Origin: Bacteroidota bacterium
GTDB taxonomy: Bacteria > Bacteroidota > Bacteroidia > Cytophagales > Cyclobacteriaceae
Reading direction: 5' to 3'
Assembly: GCA_018267135.1 (NCBI GenBank)
Contig: JAFDZA010000014.1
Span: 124,001-188,000 of the forward strand
Length of the DNA stretch: 64,000 bases
The position numbers and the translations under genes are program-made. Under the pieces are notes generated by a model. The model saw only the letters and a list, made by a program, of their open reading frames with translations, was not told the origin of the DNA and ran no database searches. Numbering within the stretch: position 1 is the stretch's first letter; each line of letters starts with the position of its first letter. Of this stretch, positions 44,246-53,935 are shown one piece after another.

Positions 44246-45091
44246 ATGAACCGAAGAGAATTTATCCAATCCGCTGCCGTTGCTACGGCCGCCTTTTCGT
44301 TGCCTTCTTTTTCATTTATTGAGCCGAGGAAGAAGTTGGGGCTGCAACTTTATTCGTTGCGCGATATAATTGGTAAAGACACCGAAGCCGTATTGAAACA
44401 AGTGGCTGGTTTTGGCTACAAAGAACTGGAGGTATTTGGGTATAACAACGGAAAACTTTTTGGCAAACCGGTGGCCGATGTGTATAAAATGACCAACGAT
44501 TTAGGAATGAAACTAACCAGCGGGCACTATGGCACCGATCTGTTTGGGAAATGGGAGCAAGTAGTGGCCGATGCTAAAAACCTAGGGCACGAATACGTAG
44601 TCGTGCCCTGGATGCCCAAAGAAAAATACGATACGCTGGATCGCTTAAAAAACACCTGCGAAGAAATTAATAAGAATGCAGAACTATGCCAACGCTACGG
44701 TATGCGAATGGGGTACCACAATCATGCCTTTGAGTTTGAGCCGATCGAAAACCAAATCCCTTATCAGATTATGCTCAAAGAACTTGACCCTAAATTGGTA
44801 AGTATGGAGATGGATATATACTGGGTCGTATTTGCTCACCACGATCCGCTAAAACTTATTGCCGAACATCCCGGAAGGTTTGAACAATGGCATGTTAAAG
44901 ATATGCGAAAAGAAGACCGCAAGCTGAATGCCGATGTGGGCACTGGCACCATAGACTTTAAAACCATTTTTACCAAAGCCAACGAGGCCGGGCTAAAGCA
45001 TTTCTATATAGAACAGGAAACATATCCGATTTCGTCTATAGAAAGCGTTAAAGCCTGTGCCACCAATGTAAAAGAATTATTGAGTCTATAA
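44246..45091 (+). CDS. Exported sugar phosphate isomerase/epimerase-like TIM-barrel protein
   Basis: A 281-residue protein with a twin-arginine-like N-terminus (MNRREFIQSAAVATAAFSLP), so it probably folds in the cytoplasm and is exported by Tat. The body is an AP endonuclease 2-type TIM barrel with metal-ligand-like residues in YKELEVFGYN, MGYHNHAFEFEP, MEMDIYWV and QWHVKDM, and YIEQET near the end. Related Bacteroidota proteins act on sugars in the periplasm (3-keto sugars or epimers), but the substrate is not known. Confidence 0.85.
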   Translation: MNRREFIQSAAVATAAFSLPSFSFIEPRKKLGLQLYSLRDIIGKDTEAVLKQVAGFGYKELEVFGYNNGKLFGKPVADVYKMTNDLGMKLTSGHYGTDLFGKWEQVVADAKNLGHEYVVVPWMPKEKYDTLDRLKNTCEEINKNAELCQRYGMRMGYHNHAFEFEPIENQIPYQIMLKELDPKLVSMEMDIYWVVFAHHDPLKLIAEHPGRFEQWHVKDMRKEDRKLNADVGTGTIDFKTIFTKANEAGLKHFYIEQETYPISSIESVKACATNVKELLSL

Positions 45092-45096
45092 ATATT

Positions 45097-45117
45097 GCAA
45101 TCGTTTGAAACGTTTGC
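45097..45117. promoter_or_regulatory. 21-bp palindrome, putative operator of the PEP carboxykinase gene
   Basis: GCAATCGTTT-G-AAACGTTTGC is an inverted repeat with one mismatch around G45107. Its right arm contains the -33 TTG (45114-45116), so a bound protein would block RNA polymerase. The AAACGTTTGC half resembles LacI/PurR-family operators. Confidence 0.5.
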
Positions 45118-45141
45118 AGAGCCTTCTTTTTTTTATCTTTG
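45114..45141 (+). promoter_or_regulatory. Promoter for PEP carboxykinase
   Basis: TTG (45114-45116), 17-nt spacer and TATCTTTG (45134-45141) match the consensus; the ATG is 18 nt downstream at 45160. Confidence 0.6.
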
Positions 45142-45159
45142 CAGCCTAAACAAATCACC

Positions 45160-47010
45160 ATGGTTGCTATAAAAAATCATACTTCTACCTACCCGGTCGG
45201 CCATGCCGAACTGAAAAAATGGGTTCAACAGATTGCCGCACAGTGTCAGCCTGAACATGTTCATTGGTGCGATGGTACTAAAAAAGAATATGATGAGCTA
45301 TGCAACAAGTTGGTGGAAAAAGGGACGTTCATCCGTCTGCATGAAGAGAAGCGACCCAATAGCTTCGCTTGTTTTTCAGACCCCAGCGATGTGGCTCGCG
45401 TAGAAGATCGTACGTTTATTTGCAGCCGTACGAAAGATGATGCCGGCCCTACCAACAACTGGGTGGATCCGCGCGAGATGAAACAAACCTTAAGCAAATT
45501 ACTGGAAGGCTGCATGAAAGGACGAACGATGTACGTAATTCCTTTTTGCATGGGGCCGCTCGGCTCTGATATTTCACAGATAGGAATTGAGATTACCGAC
45601 TCCGAGTACGTGGTAGTCAATATGCATTTAATGACCCGCGTAGGGCAAAAAGTAATTCATCAATTAGGCAATGAAGGCGAATATGTAAAAGCCCTGCACA
45701 CCTTAGGCGCGCCCTTAGCCTCCGGGCAGAATGATGTAAAGTGGCCGTGCAACCCCACGACCAAATACATTGTTCATTACCCGGAAGAACGCTCCATCGT
45801 TTCGTACGGATCGGGCTATGGCGGAAATGCCCTGCTTGGTAAAAAATGTTTTGCGTTGCGCATAGCTTCGGCTATGGCGCAAGAGGAAGGCTGGTTGGCC
45901 GAGCACATGCTCATTCTCGGAGTAGAAAGCCCCGATCATGAAAAGACATACATTGCTGCCGCTTTTCCCAGTGCCTGCGGTAAAACCAATTTTGCTATGT
46001 TAATTCCACCTAAAGAAATTGAAGGATGGAAGGTAACTACGGTAGGAGACGACATTGCCTGGATTAAGCCCGGCAAAGACGGCCAGTTATATGCCATTAA
46101 CCCGGAAGCCGGTTATTTTGGTGTAGCCCCCGGCACCAACGTAAAGAGCAATCCTAACGCCATGAAAACCATTGCGAAGAATACGATCTTCACCAATGTG
46201 GCCGTTACCGAGGATGGCGATGTGTGGTGGGAGGGGATGAGCAAAGAAATTCCAAAAAACCTTACCGACTGGCGCGGCCAAAAATACGATCCTGCCTCGG
46301 GCAAACCGGCCGCACACCCCAATGCCCGGTTTACAGCACCGGCTTCGCAGTGTCCAAGCATTGACAGCGATTGGGAAAACCCTCATGGTGTGCCGGTTAG
46401 TGCATTTATTTTTGGCGGACGAAGAAGCAACACCATCCCGCTAATTTACCAGGCGCATAACTGGAACTTTGGTGTTTACCTGGCTGCTACCATGGGATCA
46501 GAAACCACGGCTGCTGCTTTTGGTGAGTTGGGCAAAGTAAGACGCGACCCGTTTGCCATGTTGCCGTTTTGCGGCTACCACATGGGCGAATATTTTAATC
46601 ATTGGCTGCAGTTTGGCCGCGATATACCCAACCCGCCACGAATTTTTGGAGTGAATTGGTTTCGCAAAGACGAGAAAGGAAACTTTGCCTGGCCCGGCTT
46701 TGGCGACAATATGCGGGTGCTGAAGTGGGTGGTGCAAAAAGTGCGTGGCAAATCAAATGCAGTAGAAAGCCCTATTGGCTGGATGCCCCACTATGAAGAC
46801 ATTGACTGGACCGGACTGAATTTTTCTCGGCATCAGTTTGATCAACTGATGTTGATAGACCGGGAAGAATGGAAGGCCGAGTTGTTAGCCCATGCCGAAT
46901 TGTTTGGCCGGATGTACGATAAACTCCCGAAAGAGTTTTTGTTTATGCGCGAACTGTTGCTCTCGTCTTTGTGGCGGTCGCCCGAAAAGTGGAGTGTGGA
47001 GCAGGAGTAA
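45160..47010 (+). CDS. pckG: Phosphoenolpyruvate carboxykinase (GTP)
   Basis: A 616-residue enzyme converting oxaloacetate and GTP to PEP, the entry step of gluconeogenesis. It has the GTP-type catalytic Cys at about 273 in [12 protein letters not shown] (P-loop), the [11 protein letters not shown] metal site, and the GRRSNTIPL and [24 protein letters not shown] segments of this class, not the ATP type. An in-frame TTG at 45139 would add seven residues but overlaps the -7 element, so the ATG at 45160 is the start. Regulation is probably through the palindrome at 45097. Confidence 0.95.
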   Translation: MVAIKNHTSTYPVGHAELKKWVQQIAAQCQPEHVHWCDGTKKEYDELCNKLVEKGTFIRLHEEKRPNSFACFSDPSDVARVEDRTFICSRTKDDAGPTNNWVDPREMKQTLSKLLEGCMKGRTMYVIPFCMGPLGSDISQIGIEITDSEYVVVNMHLMTRVGQKVIHQLGNEGEYVKALHTLGAPLASGQNDVKWPCNPTTKYIVHYPEERSIVSYGSGYGGNALLGKKCFALRIASAMAQEEGWLAEHMLILGVESPDHEKTYIAAAFPSACGKTNFAMLIPPKEIEGWKVTTVGDDIAWIKPGKDGQLYAINPEAGYFGVAPGTNVKSNPNAMKTIAKNTIFTNVAVTEDGDVWWEGMSKEIPKNLTDWRGQKYDPASGKPAAHPNARFTAPASQCPSIDSDWENPHGVPVSAFIFGGRRSNTIPLIYQAHNWNFGVYLAATMGSETTAAAFGELGKVRRDPFAMLPFCGYHMGEYFNHWLQFGRDIPNPPRIFGVNWFRKDEKGNFAWPGFGDNMRVLKWVVQKVRGKSNAVESPIGWMPHYEDIDWTGLNFSRHQFDQLMLIDREEWKAELLAHAELFGRMYDKLPKEFLFMRELLLSSLWRSPEKWSVEQE

Positions 47011-47081
47011 AATCCCATTGCTTTAATCAATTAATCCTTCTACTTTGTCGGTGATTACTTAAACTGAACTGTTACGACCGA

Positions 47082-48332
47082 ATGACTTTGCAGCAGCGTT
47101 TTACTGAAATCCGTGAAGGGTTTACCTCTACATTTTGGATTGCCAACACACTTGAGCTTTTTGAACGCTTAGCCTTTTATGCCACCAAGGCTGTGCTCGT
47201 ATTCTATCTCGCCAAGAAGGTAGGCCTCAATGAGGAAGCCGGAACCTTAACAGGTTGGTTCACAACACTTATTTTTTCATTACCGATTATTGCCGGAGTG
47301 TTTGTGGATCGTTATGGTTTTAAAAAAACATTGATGACTTGCTTTGCCATTTTTGCGGTTGGTTATTTCAGCATTGGCGTGGCAGGGTTAGAATGGGGTG
47401 CATCGATTACCCAAGTTATCGGGGTTCGAAACTATATGATCATTGCTATTGTGATTACGGCCATTGGCGGATCGCTGATCAAACCCTGCATTGTTGGTAC
47501 CGTGGCAAAAACATCTACCGCAGAAGCCAGGCCGCTCGGTTTTTCAATTTACTACACTTTAGTAAATACAGGGGGTGCACTGGGCCCCATTGTGGCGCTT
47601 ACCATTCGCACCGACTGGGGAGTAGAATATGTGCTGATCATGTCTGCCATCACTTCGTTTTTTCTTTTCATAGGAACGTTTCTCTTTTATAAAGAAATAG
47701 ATAACAGCGATGAAAAAAAACGCACTCTCGTAAAAGTTTTTCAAGACATGGTGCTGGTATTTAAAAATTTTAGATTTATCAGTTTGCTTTTCATCTTCGG
47801 GATTTTTTGGCTGTTGTTTTGGCAAATTTTTTATTTACTGCCCTTATATGCCACCGATGTTTTACAATTTACAGAATTTGAGAAACTGGAATCGCTCGAT
47901 GCGCTGGCCGTCATTATTTTAACCGTACCAATGGGGGCGTTGCTTAAGAATGTAAAACCGATTTACCCTTTAGTGGCCGGTTTTATGATTGCAACGGTAG
48001 CGTGGTTTATTGTGGGAGCTATGGGCACGGTATTGTTTGTTGTAGTAGGGGTTTTACTTTTTGGATTGGCGGATGCTACACAAACGCCACGATTTTATGA
48101 TTATGTAAGCTCCCTCGCACCTAAGCATCAGGTAGGCACATTTATGGGCTTTGCTTTTTTACCGGTGGCACTGGGCTCATTACCGGCAGGGTATTTATCA
48201 GATTGGCTTCGGCTGAATTTTATGAGCACCAACCCGGCTCTGATGTGGTATATTTTAACAGGCTTTGGCGTGGCAGGAACTATTCTACTGATGGTGCATC
48301 ATTCAGTTTATTCAAGGCCTTCTCGAATTTAA
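47082..48332 (+). CDS. MFS transporter with a POT-like ExxER motif
   Basis: A 416-residue protein with about 12 helices. Helix 1 carries ELFERLAFYATKAVLVFYL, close to the ExxERxxYY signature of proton-coupled oligopeptide transporters, and DRYGFKKTL is the usual loop after helix 2. It is shorter than most POTs (450-500). A peptide or related solute is likely because it is directly followed by an OPT family gene. Twelve-helix count is an estimate from hydrophobicity by eye. Confidence 0.8.
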   Translation: MTLQQRFTEIREGFTSTFWIANTLELFERLAFYATKAVLVFYLAKKVGLNEEAGTLTGWFTTLIFSLPIIAGVFVDRYGFKKTLMTCFAIFAVGYFSIGVAGLEWGASITQVIGVRNYMIIAIVITAIGGSLIKPCIVGTVAKTSTAEARPLGFSIYYTLVNTGGALGPIVALTIRTDWGVEYVLIMSAITSFFLFIGTFLFYKEIDNSDEKKRTLVKVFQDMVLVFKNFRFISLLFIFGIFWLLFWQIFYLLPLYATDVLQFTEFEKLESLDALAVIILTVPMGALLKNVKPIYPLVAGFMIATVAWFIVGAMGTVLFVVVGVLLFGLADATQTPRFYDYVSSLAPKHQVGTFMGFAFLPVALGSLPAGYLSDWLRLNFMSTNPALMWYILTGFGVAGTILLMVHHSVYSRPSRI

Positions 48333-48361
48333 AAAATAAAGCTTTAAAATTTATTTCAGCT

Positions 48362-50395
48362 ATGTCAAATCCATTCAAACCCTATATCTCGGCTGAACAA
48401 AACATGGCCGAGCTTACGCTTAAATCTATTTTGTTAGGATGTTTTTTTGGAATTGTGTTTGGCTGCTCTACTACCTACCTCGCTATCAAGGCCGGGCTAA
48501 CGGTAACCGCATCCATTCCTATTGCCGTGATCGCCATTACGTTAGGGAGAAAACTTTTTAAGACTACGATTTTAGAAAACAATATCATTCAGACTACCGG
48601 CTCGGCCGGAGAATCTATTGCTGCCGGAGTCGCTTTTACTTTACCTGGATTCTTATTTCTCTCGGCTGATGAGCATGGCAATATTAATAGCGCAGAATAC
48701 TTTAATTATTTCACCATTTTTTCTTTGGCAGCCTTGGGGGGGATGCTCGGCACGATGATGATGATCCCTCTTCGTAGGTCGCTCATTGTAAAAGAACACG
48801 GAGTGCTTCCTTACCCCGAGGGCACGGCCTGTGCATCGGTTTTGCAGGCAGGCGAGAAGGGTGGAGTGTTTGCACAGACGGCATTTGTGGGGATGGGCGT
48901 GGCGTTTGCCTATGCCATGTTACAAAAAGTTTTTCATGTGATAGCGGAGACGCCTGCGTTTGTAACAAAACAAGTAAATAAATTCTGGCCATCGGCCACG
49001 ATTAATGGGGAGATTACTCCCGAATACTTAGGTGTAGGGTACATCATCGGGCCAAAAATTTCGGGTGTGCTGGTGGCCGGCTCGGTGTTGGCCTGGTGGG
49101 CAATCATTCCGTTGCTGGCTACGTTGGTGCCGTTTGAGCAGGTGGCCCAACAACTCATTACGCTTGGATATTTGAAAGATATTTCAACAGCCGGGGGGCG
49201 AGGCAACTGGGATCCGGTAACTAAAACATTTGCTAATCCGGCCACGGCATTATACTTCGCCTATATCCGGCAGATTGGTGCCGGGGCAGTGGCAGCCGGT
49301 GGGTTTATTACATTAGTTAAAACCATTCCCACCATTGTCAGTTCGTTTCGCGAAAGCATGGGTTCTTTAAAAAATAAAGGCGAGGCCGGAGTTACCCGCA
49401 CGGAGCGCGACTTATCGTTTAAAGTAGTGATCATTGGAAGTTTATTGCTGGTATTAATTATTTCTATTCTTCCCAAAATTCCGGGCGACAGTTTTATCCA
49501 GAAATTATTGCTGGGTATTTTGGTAATTGTGTTTGGTTTTTTCTTCGTTACGGTGGCCAGCCGCATTGTAGGCTTGGTCGGCACCAGTAACAGCCCCATT
49601 AGCGGGATGACAATCGCTACTTTGATGGGTACGTGTTTAATTTTTACATCGGTAGGATGGAGCGGGCGCGTGTATGAGCCGATGGCGCTGGTGGTAGGCG
49701 GAATTATTTGCATTGCAGCAGCCAATGCCGGAGGTACCTCACAAGATTTAAAAACCGGTTTCTTAATTGGCGCCACACCAAAATATCAGCAAATTGCTCT
49801 CTTCATTGGGGCGTTAGTTTCTTCTATAGCAATTGGCGTCATTATTAAGATTTTAGATACACCTACGCAAGATTTGATAGCTCAGGGTTTTACCCATGCC
49901 ATTGGCAGCACCAAATACCCGGCCCCGCAAGCCACCCTGATGGCTACTTTAACAAAAGGAATTTTGTCTTTTAATCTGGATTGGCAGTATGTAATGGTAG
50001 GTGTTTTTATTGCGGTAATGATTGAGCTTTGTGGGATTAAAGCGCTGGCTTTTGCTATAGGTCTTTATTTACCCCTGGCCACTACCTTACCTATTTTTAT
50101 TGGGGGCGCATTGAAAGGATTAGTTGACTGGCGGGCAGAAAGAAAAAATGAAAAGAAAGATGAAGACGACCTTAGCCGTGGAAATTTATTTGCCACCGGT
50201 CTTATTGCAGGCGGGGCTATTTCAGGGGTAGTCGTAGCTGTATTATCTGTATTTTATTTTGATGCCTTACAAAAAATTAGTTTAGAACATGCGCTGTCAT
50301 CGGTTATGGGCGAAACCGGGTACATGATTTTTGGCACACTTTGTTTTTTTGCTATGGCCGGAATTTTATTGCGCACGGCAGCACAGAAAGCATAA
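48362..50395 (+). CDS. OPT family oligopeptide transporter
   Basis: About 677 residues, with roughly 14-16 hydrophobic helices, starting MSNPFKPYISAEQNMAELTLKSILLG. Family marks are TTYLAIKAGLTVTASIPIAV, NNIIQTTGSAGESIAAGVAFTLP, PYPEGTACASVLQAGE and the later AGGTSQDLKTGFLIGATPKYQQ. A longer frame from 48203 overlaps the preceding gene and is not the start; the ATG at 48362 is 29 bp after the MFS stop. It imports small peptides (or metal-peptide complexes) with protons. A 7-bp hairpin (50469-50486) lies downstream. Confidence 0.92.
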   Translation: MSNPFKPYISAEQNMAELTLKSILLGCFFGIVFGCSTTYLAIKAGLTVTASIPIAVIAITLGRKLFKTTILENNIIQTTGSAGESIAAGVAFTLPGFLFLSADEHGNINSAEYFNYFTIFSLAALGGMLGTMMMIPLRRSLIVKEHGVLPYPEGTACASVLQAGEKGGVFAQTAFVGMGVAFAYAMLQKVFHVIAETPAFVTKQVNKFWPSATINGEITPEYLGVGYIIGPKISGVLVAGSVLAWWAIIPLLATLVPFEQVAQQLITLGYLKDISTAGGRGNWDPVTKTFANPATALYFAYIRQIGAGAVAAGGFITLVKTIPTIVSSFRESMGSLKNKGEAGVTRTERDLSFKVVIIGSLLLVLIISILPKIPGDSFIQKLLLGILVIVFGFFFVTVASRIVGLVGTSNSPISGMTIATLMGTCLIFTSVGWSGRVYEPMALVVGGIICIAAANAGGTSQDLKTGFLIGATPKYQQIALFIGALVSSIAIGVIIKILDTPTQDLIAQGFTHAIGSTKYPAPQATLMATLTKGILSFNLDWQYVMVGVFIAVMIELCGIKALAFAIGLYLPLATTLPIFIGGALKGLVDWRAERKNEKKDEDDLSRGNLFATGLIAGGAISGVVVAVLSVFYFDALQKISLEHALSSVMGETGYMIFGTLCFFAMAGILLRTAAQKA

Positions 50396-50468
50396 TATGA
50401 TTTCTTACCGTATAATTCTTTTCTAAACAGTTCGGTAAAACTTTATAATCCTTCGGCTGATAAAATCC

Positions 50469-50486
50469 TTCCTGCAAACGCAGGAA
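50469..50486. repeat. Short perfect hairpin after the OPT gene
   Basis: TTCCTGC (50469-50475) and GCAGGAA (50480-50486) with an AAAC loop. No U-run follows on the plus strand, so termination is uncertain. Confidence 0.5.
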
Positions 50487-50530
50487 AATGGCTGGTCTAT
50501 ATAAAAGGCAGAGGGTCAACGCCAAACCAC

Positions 50531-50538
50531 TACCTTTG
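50531..50538 (+). promoter_or_regulatory. -7 element for the U32-ferredoxin operon
   Basis: TACCTTTG is an exact TAnnTTTG, eight bases before the ATG at 50547; no clear -33 TTG. Confidence 0.35.
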
Positions 50539-50546
50539 CCAAAGTC

Positions 50547-51788
50547 ATGAATAAAAAAGTAGAAATAATGGCTCCTGCCGGGGGCTTCGATTCGTTAATG
50601 GCTGCCATACAAGGAGGGGCTCATTCGGTTTATTTTGGTGTGGAGCAACTGAACATGCGTGCCCGTGCTACCATGAATTTTTCGCTGGAAGATATTCCGG
50701 AGGTAGCCCGTATCTGTAAAGAACATCATCTTCGCTCTTACATTACGTTGAATACGATTGTTTACGACCACGATCTATCGCTGATAAAAACCATAGTGAA
50801 TGCGGCTAAAAAGACAGGCATTACCGCCATCATTGCGGCCGATCAGGCCGTGATTGCGTATGCCCGTTCAGTAAACATGGAAGTACATATTTCCACACAG
50901 GTAAATGTTACCAACATTGAAACAGTAAAATTTTATGCGCTCTTTGCCGATACCATTGTGCTTGCCCGTGAACTAAGCCTAATACAGGTAAAAAAAATTA
51001 CTGATGCCATTAAAGCCGAACAAATTAAAGGGCCATCGGGCCGGCTGATTGAAATTGAATTATTTGTACACGGGGCACTGTGTATGGCGGTTTCAGGAAA
51101 ATGCTACCTGAGTTTGCACACACATAATGCTTCCGCCAACCGGGGCGCATGCGTTCAGAATTGCCGCAGAACGTATCAAGTTAAAGATCGGGAAGAAGGA
51201 TACGAATTAGCAATTGAAAACGAATACATTATGTCGGCACAAGATCTCTGTACAATAGATTTTATAGATCAGGTGTTGGATGCGGGCGTTCATGTTTTAA
51301 AAATTGAAGGCCGGGGGAAAGGACCGGAATATGTAAAAACCGTGACACAATGTTACCGCGAAGCAACCGATGCCTTCTTTAACGGCACCTACACACCGGA
51401 GAAAGCTAAAGCTTGGAAAGAAAAAATGGAGACCGTGTATAATCGCGGCTTTTGGTCGGGGTATTACTTAGGACAAAAGTTAGGCGAATGGACGAACACC
51501 CACGGTTCTAAAGCTAAACTTAAAAAAATATATTTAGGCAAAGGAAGCAAATACTTCAGTAAACTGGGAGTGGCTGAATTTTATATTGAAACGCATACTC
51601 TTAAAATGGGAGATCGCATTCTTGTTACCGGCCCCACTACGGGAGTAATAGAGACTACGGTAGATGAGCTGCACACGGCCACCGGCCCGGTAACAGAAGC
51701 GATAAAAGGGGATTTATGTTCTGTAAAAATAGATACACCCATCCGCAAAAGTGATAAGCTGTATAAGTTAGTGAGTACCACGGAATGA
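50547..51788 (+). CDS. U32 family protein (TrhP/RlhA-type RNA hydroxylation candidate)
   Basis: A 413-residue TIM-barrel protein of the family named peptidase U32. The family signature ELFVHGALCMAVSGKCYLS is present. Four cysteines at 179, 186, 202 and 206 match the cluster-binding set of UbiU/TrhP/RlhA proteins, which use an iron-sulfur cluster to hydroxylate tRNA, 23S rRNA or ubiquinone precursors rather than cut protein. Its length and C-terminal beta domain (KMGDRILVTGPTTG) resemble TrhP (YegQ). The stop overlaps the start of a ferredoxin gene by four bases. Peptidase activity is doubtful. Confidence 0.88.
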   Translation: MNKKVEIMAPAGGFDSLMAAIQGGAHSVYFGVEQLNMRARATMNFSLEDIPEVARICKEHHLRSYITLNTIVYDHDLSLIKTIVNAAKKTGITAIIAADQAVIAYARSVNMEVHISTQVNVTNIETVKFYALFADTIVLARELSLIQVKKITDAIKAEQIKGPSGRLIEIELFVHGALCMAVSGKCYLSLHTHNASANRGACVQNCRRTYQVKDREEGYELAIENEYIMSAQDLCTIDFIDQVLDAGVHVLKIEGRGKGPEYVKTVTQCYREATDAFFNGTYTPEKAKAWKEKMETVYNRGFWSGYYLGQKLGEWTNTHGSKAKLKKIYLGKGSKYFSKLGVAEFYIETHTLKMGDRILVTGPTTGVIETTVDELHTATGPVTEAIKGDLCSVKIDTPIRKSDKLYKLVSTTE

Positions 51789-52009
51789 TAACGATTACTC
51801 TTCAGCGCGAAAAATGTATTGGATGTAATTATTGCCGGGAGCATGCTTCGCAGCGGTTTGCCATGTCTAAAAAAGATGGCAAGGCAGTATTGCTTCATGC
51901 CCACGAGCGAAAAGGATTTTATGTAGTGAAGATTGGCGAAGCAGAATTAGAATCTTGTACCAGTGCAGCCAAAGCATGCCCGGTAAAAATTATTAAAGTA
52001 ATGGAATAG
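51785..52009 (+). CDS. 4Fe-4S ferredoxin
   Basis: A 74-residue protein with Cys11-x2-Cys14-x2-Cys17 and a second group with Cys58 and Cys65-Pro66, the pattern of a single 4Fe-4S ferredoxin whose second cluster is lost. The ATG sits in the stop of the U32 gene (ATGA at 51785-51788), so the two are coupled. The likely role is electron supply to the U32 enzyme (inference). Confidence 0.85.
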   Translation: MITITLQREKCIGCNYCREHASQRFAMSKKDGKAVLLHAHERKGFYVVKIGEAELESCTSAAKACPVKIIKVME

Positions 52010-52134
52010 TGGTATAGGGTGGCGTGTATAAACCATGTATAGAGAGCATCCCCGCTTACCATTTTTCACTCACATTATCCTTTTGCGTAAGATGTTTATT
52101 TAGTTATTTTTTTCTTTGTTAGTTTTCCCGATAA

Positions 52135-52989
52135 ATGACTCACCTATCTCAGCTTCAAACCGACAAAGAAAAAAAATTTCATCGCCTGCATAATACCGGC
52201 CACCTGTTAATTTTGCCCAACATTTGGGACTCGCTAGGGGCTGCTCTGTTAGAAAACCTGGGCTACCCGGCAGTAGCTACTTCCAGTTCGGCCATGGCGT
52301 TGAGCAATGGATACCGGGATGGCGAAAAACTTCCGTTCAACGAATTGCTGCATATCTTAAAACGGATCACCCAAAGTGTAAAGATTCCCGTATCGGCTGA
52401 TGTAGAAACGGCCTATGCCACCAACCATTCTGTTTTAAAAGAAAATATTGGCAAACTGATTGACACCGGCATAGCCGGAATCAACTATGAAGACAGCAAG
52501 CCGGGCACGACCGAAATGGTTTCTATAAAAGAACAATGTGAGAATATTAAGATGATTAAAGAAACTGCCCGCCAATCGGGTTCCTCTCTTTTTCTAAATG
52601 CCCGAATAGACGTGTACATTAGAGGCAATCATTTAAGTGAAGAAGAAAAACGAACCGAAGTTCTACAACGAGGCTATGCATACAAAGAGGCCGGTGCAGA
52701 TGGGTTGTATCCCATTTTTATAAAAAATAAAGAACACATTGAAGCCATTAGTAAAGAGACCGGGCTCCCCATAAATATTACACTTGCACCCGGCATACCC
52801 GATTTCAATAGTTTAAAAACCTTGGGAGTGTCTCGGGTAAGTTTGGCGTCCGGTTTTTTAAAAAATGCTGTTTTTACCATGAAAAATATAGCTGAGAAAT
52901 TACAGAGAGGGGAAGATGTTCATGAAACCCTGCAGCAAACAGTATCATCTGATTATCTTAATAATTTATTGAGCGATAGCCCGGCCTGA
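52135..52989 (+). CDS. Isocitrate lyase/PEP mutase family protein
   Basis: A 284-residue TIM-barrel enzyme of the PEP mutase/isocitrate lyase superfamily (NIWDSLGAALLENLGYPAVATSSSAMALSNGYRDGE, then VSADVETAY, GINYEDSK and NARIDVYIRG). Members include methylisocitrate lyase, oxaloacetase and phosphonopyruvate hydrolase; the usual isocitrate lyase KKCGH motif is absent, so the substrate is undetermined. It precedes two AhpD-like genes. Confidence 0.88.
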   Translation: MTHLSQLQTDKEKKFHRLHNTGHLLILPNIWDSLGAALLENLGYPAVATSSSAMALSNGYRDGEKLPFNELLHILKRITQSVKIPVSADVETAYATNHSVLKENIGKLIDTGIAGINYEDSKPGTTEMVSIKEQCENIKMIKETARQSGSSLFLNARIDVYIRGNHLSEEEKRTEVLQRGYAYKEAGADGLYPIFIKNKEHIEAISKETGLPINITLAPGIPDFNSLKTLGVSRVSLASGFLKNAVFTMKNIAEKLQRGEDVHETLQQTVSSDYLNNLLSDSPA

Positions 52990-53090
52990 GAGACCCCAAA
53001 TGAACATCTACAATTGAAAAATTCTACTTATTTGGATTTTTTTCTTAACAAGAGTTGTTCTCTTAAAAATCGTAATGCTAAAAATTGATT

Positions 53091-53438
53091 ATGGAAAATA
53101 ACAACCTTTATCCAAAAGCCACACGCGAGTTGGCAGAAAAAAAAGCCGCCTTAGCACCTAAAAATATAGAAGCCTGGCGCACCTTCAGCAAAACGGTATT
53201 TGAAGCCGGTGCGCTCGATGAAAAAACAAAACAACTTATAGCTGTGGCCGTTGCACATGTTACGCAATGCCCTTATTGCATCCGTTCGCATACGCCTCTG
53301 GCGCTTCGCAAAGGAGCTACGCAGGAGCAAATCATGGAAGCAATATGGATTGCCGCTGAGATGCGGGCCGGGGCCGCTTATGCGCACGGCACATTAGCCA
53401 TGGAAGAAATAGAAAAGTACAATCAAAAGAATAATTGA
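53091..53438 (+). CDS. AhpD/carboxymuconolactone decarboxylase family protein (115 residues)
   Basis: Starts at ATG 53091; an upstream in-frame TTG (53085) is less likely. Cys60-x2-Cys63 and His67 in QCPYCIRSHT form the AhpD-like redox site, in a helical domain (AVAVAHVTQC, EAIWIAAEMRAGAAYAHGTLAM). Probably a thiol-dependent peroxidase or its partner. A second member follows 25 bp later. Confidence 0.9.
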   Translation: MENNNLYPKATRELAEKKAALAPKNIEAWRTFSKTVFEAGALDEKTKQLIAVAVAHVTQCPYCIRSHTPLALRKGATQEQIMEAIWIAAEMRAGAAYAHGTLAMEEIEKYNQKNN

Positions 53439-53463
53439 ACGTAGAAGCGATCAATAAAATAAT

Positions 53464-53928
53464 ATGGAAAACCAACGATATAATTATTCAAAAAATGCCC
53501 CGGATGCTATTCATGGAATGCTGGAAATAGAAAAATATGTGCACCACTCCGGGTTATCGCCCACTATTTTTGAGCTCGTAAAATTCCGGGCTTCTCAAAT
53601 GAATGGCTGTGCGTATTGTATGGATATGCACGCTAAAGATGCCCGGGCAGCCGGTGAAACCGAACAACGACTGTACTTGGTATCGGCTTGGCGCGAAGTT
53701 TCTTTATACTCTGAAAAAGAACGAGCCGCATTAGCCTGGACCGAGGCGCTTACGCTGATCTCGGAAAACGATGTGCCTGACTCGCTCTATCAGGAAGTAA
53801 AAAAACAGTTTGATGAAAAAGAATTAATAGCCCTGACGATGGCCATCGTAGCGATTAACGGATGGAACCGGTTATCGGTAGCGTTTAAAACTCCGGCTGG
53901 TAGCTACGTTCCGCAGAAACACAAATAA
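53464..53928 (+). CDS. AhpD/carboxymuconolactone decarboxylase family protein (154 residues)
   Basis: Cys49-x2-Cys52 and His56 in NGCAYCMDMHAKDAR are the AhpD catalytic site; the longer C-terminal part (ALAWTEALTLISENDVP, TMAIVAINGWNRLSVAF) is typical of the CMD peroxidase-related subgroup. Co-transcribed with the first AhpD-like gene and with dsdA, which begins seven bases after its stop. Confidence 0.9.
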   Translation: MENQRYNYSKNAPDAIHGMLEIEKYVHHSGLSPTIFELVKFRASQMNGCAYCMDMHAKDARAAGETEQRLYLVSAWREVSLYSEKERAALAWTEALTLISENDVPDSLYQEVKKQFDEKELIALTMAIVAINGWNRLSVAFKTPAGSYVPQKHK

Positions 53929-53935
53929 CGGAGGT

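Noticed and set aside
45139..45159. Upstream TTG start for PEP carboxykinase
   Set aside because: The TTG is part of the TATCTTTG -7 element, so it would lie before the transcript start.
48203..48361. Longer start for the OPT transporter
   Set aside because: It overlaps the end of the MFS gene in another frame and adds 53 non-membrane residues absent from the family.
49261..49776. 171-codon minus-strand frame within the OPT transporter
   Set aside because: It mirrors helix codons of a clear OPT gene; a Pro/Thr/Ile-rich product like this is typical of antisense frames.
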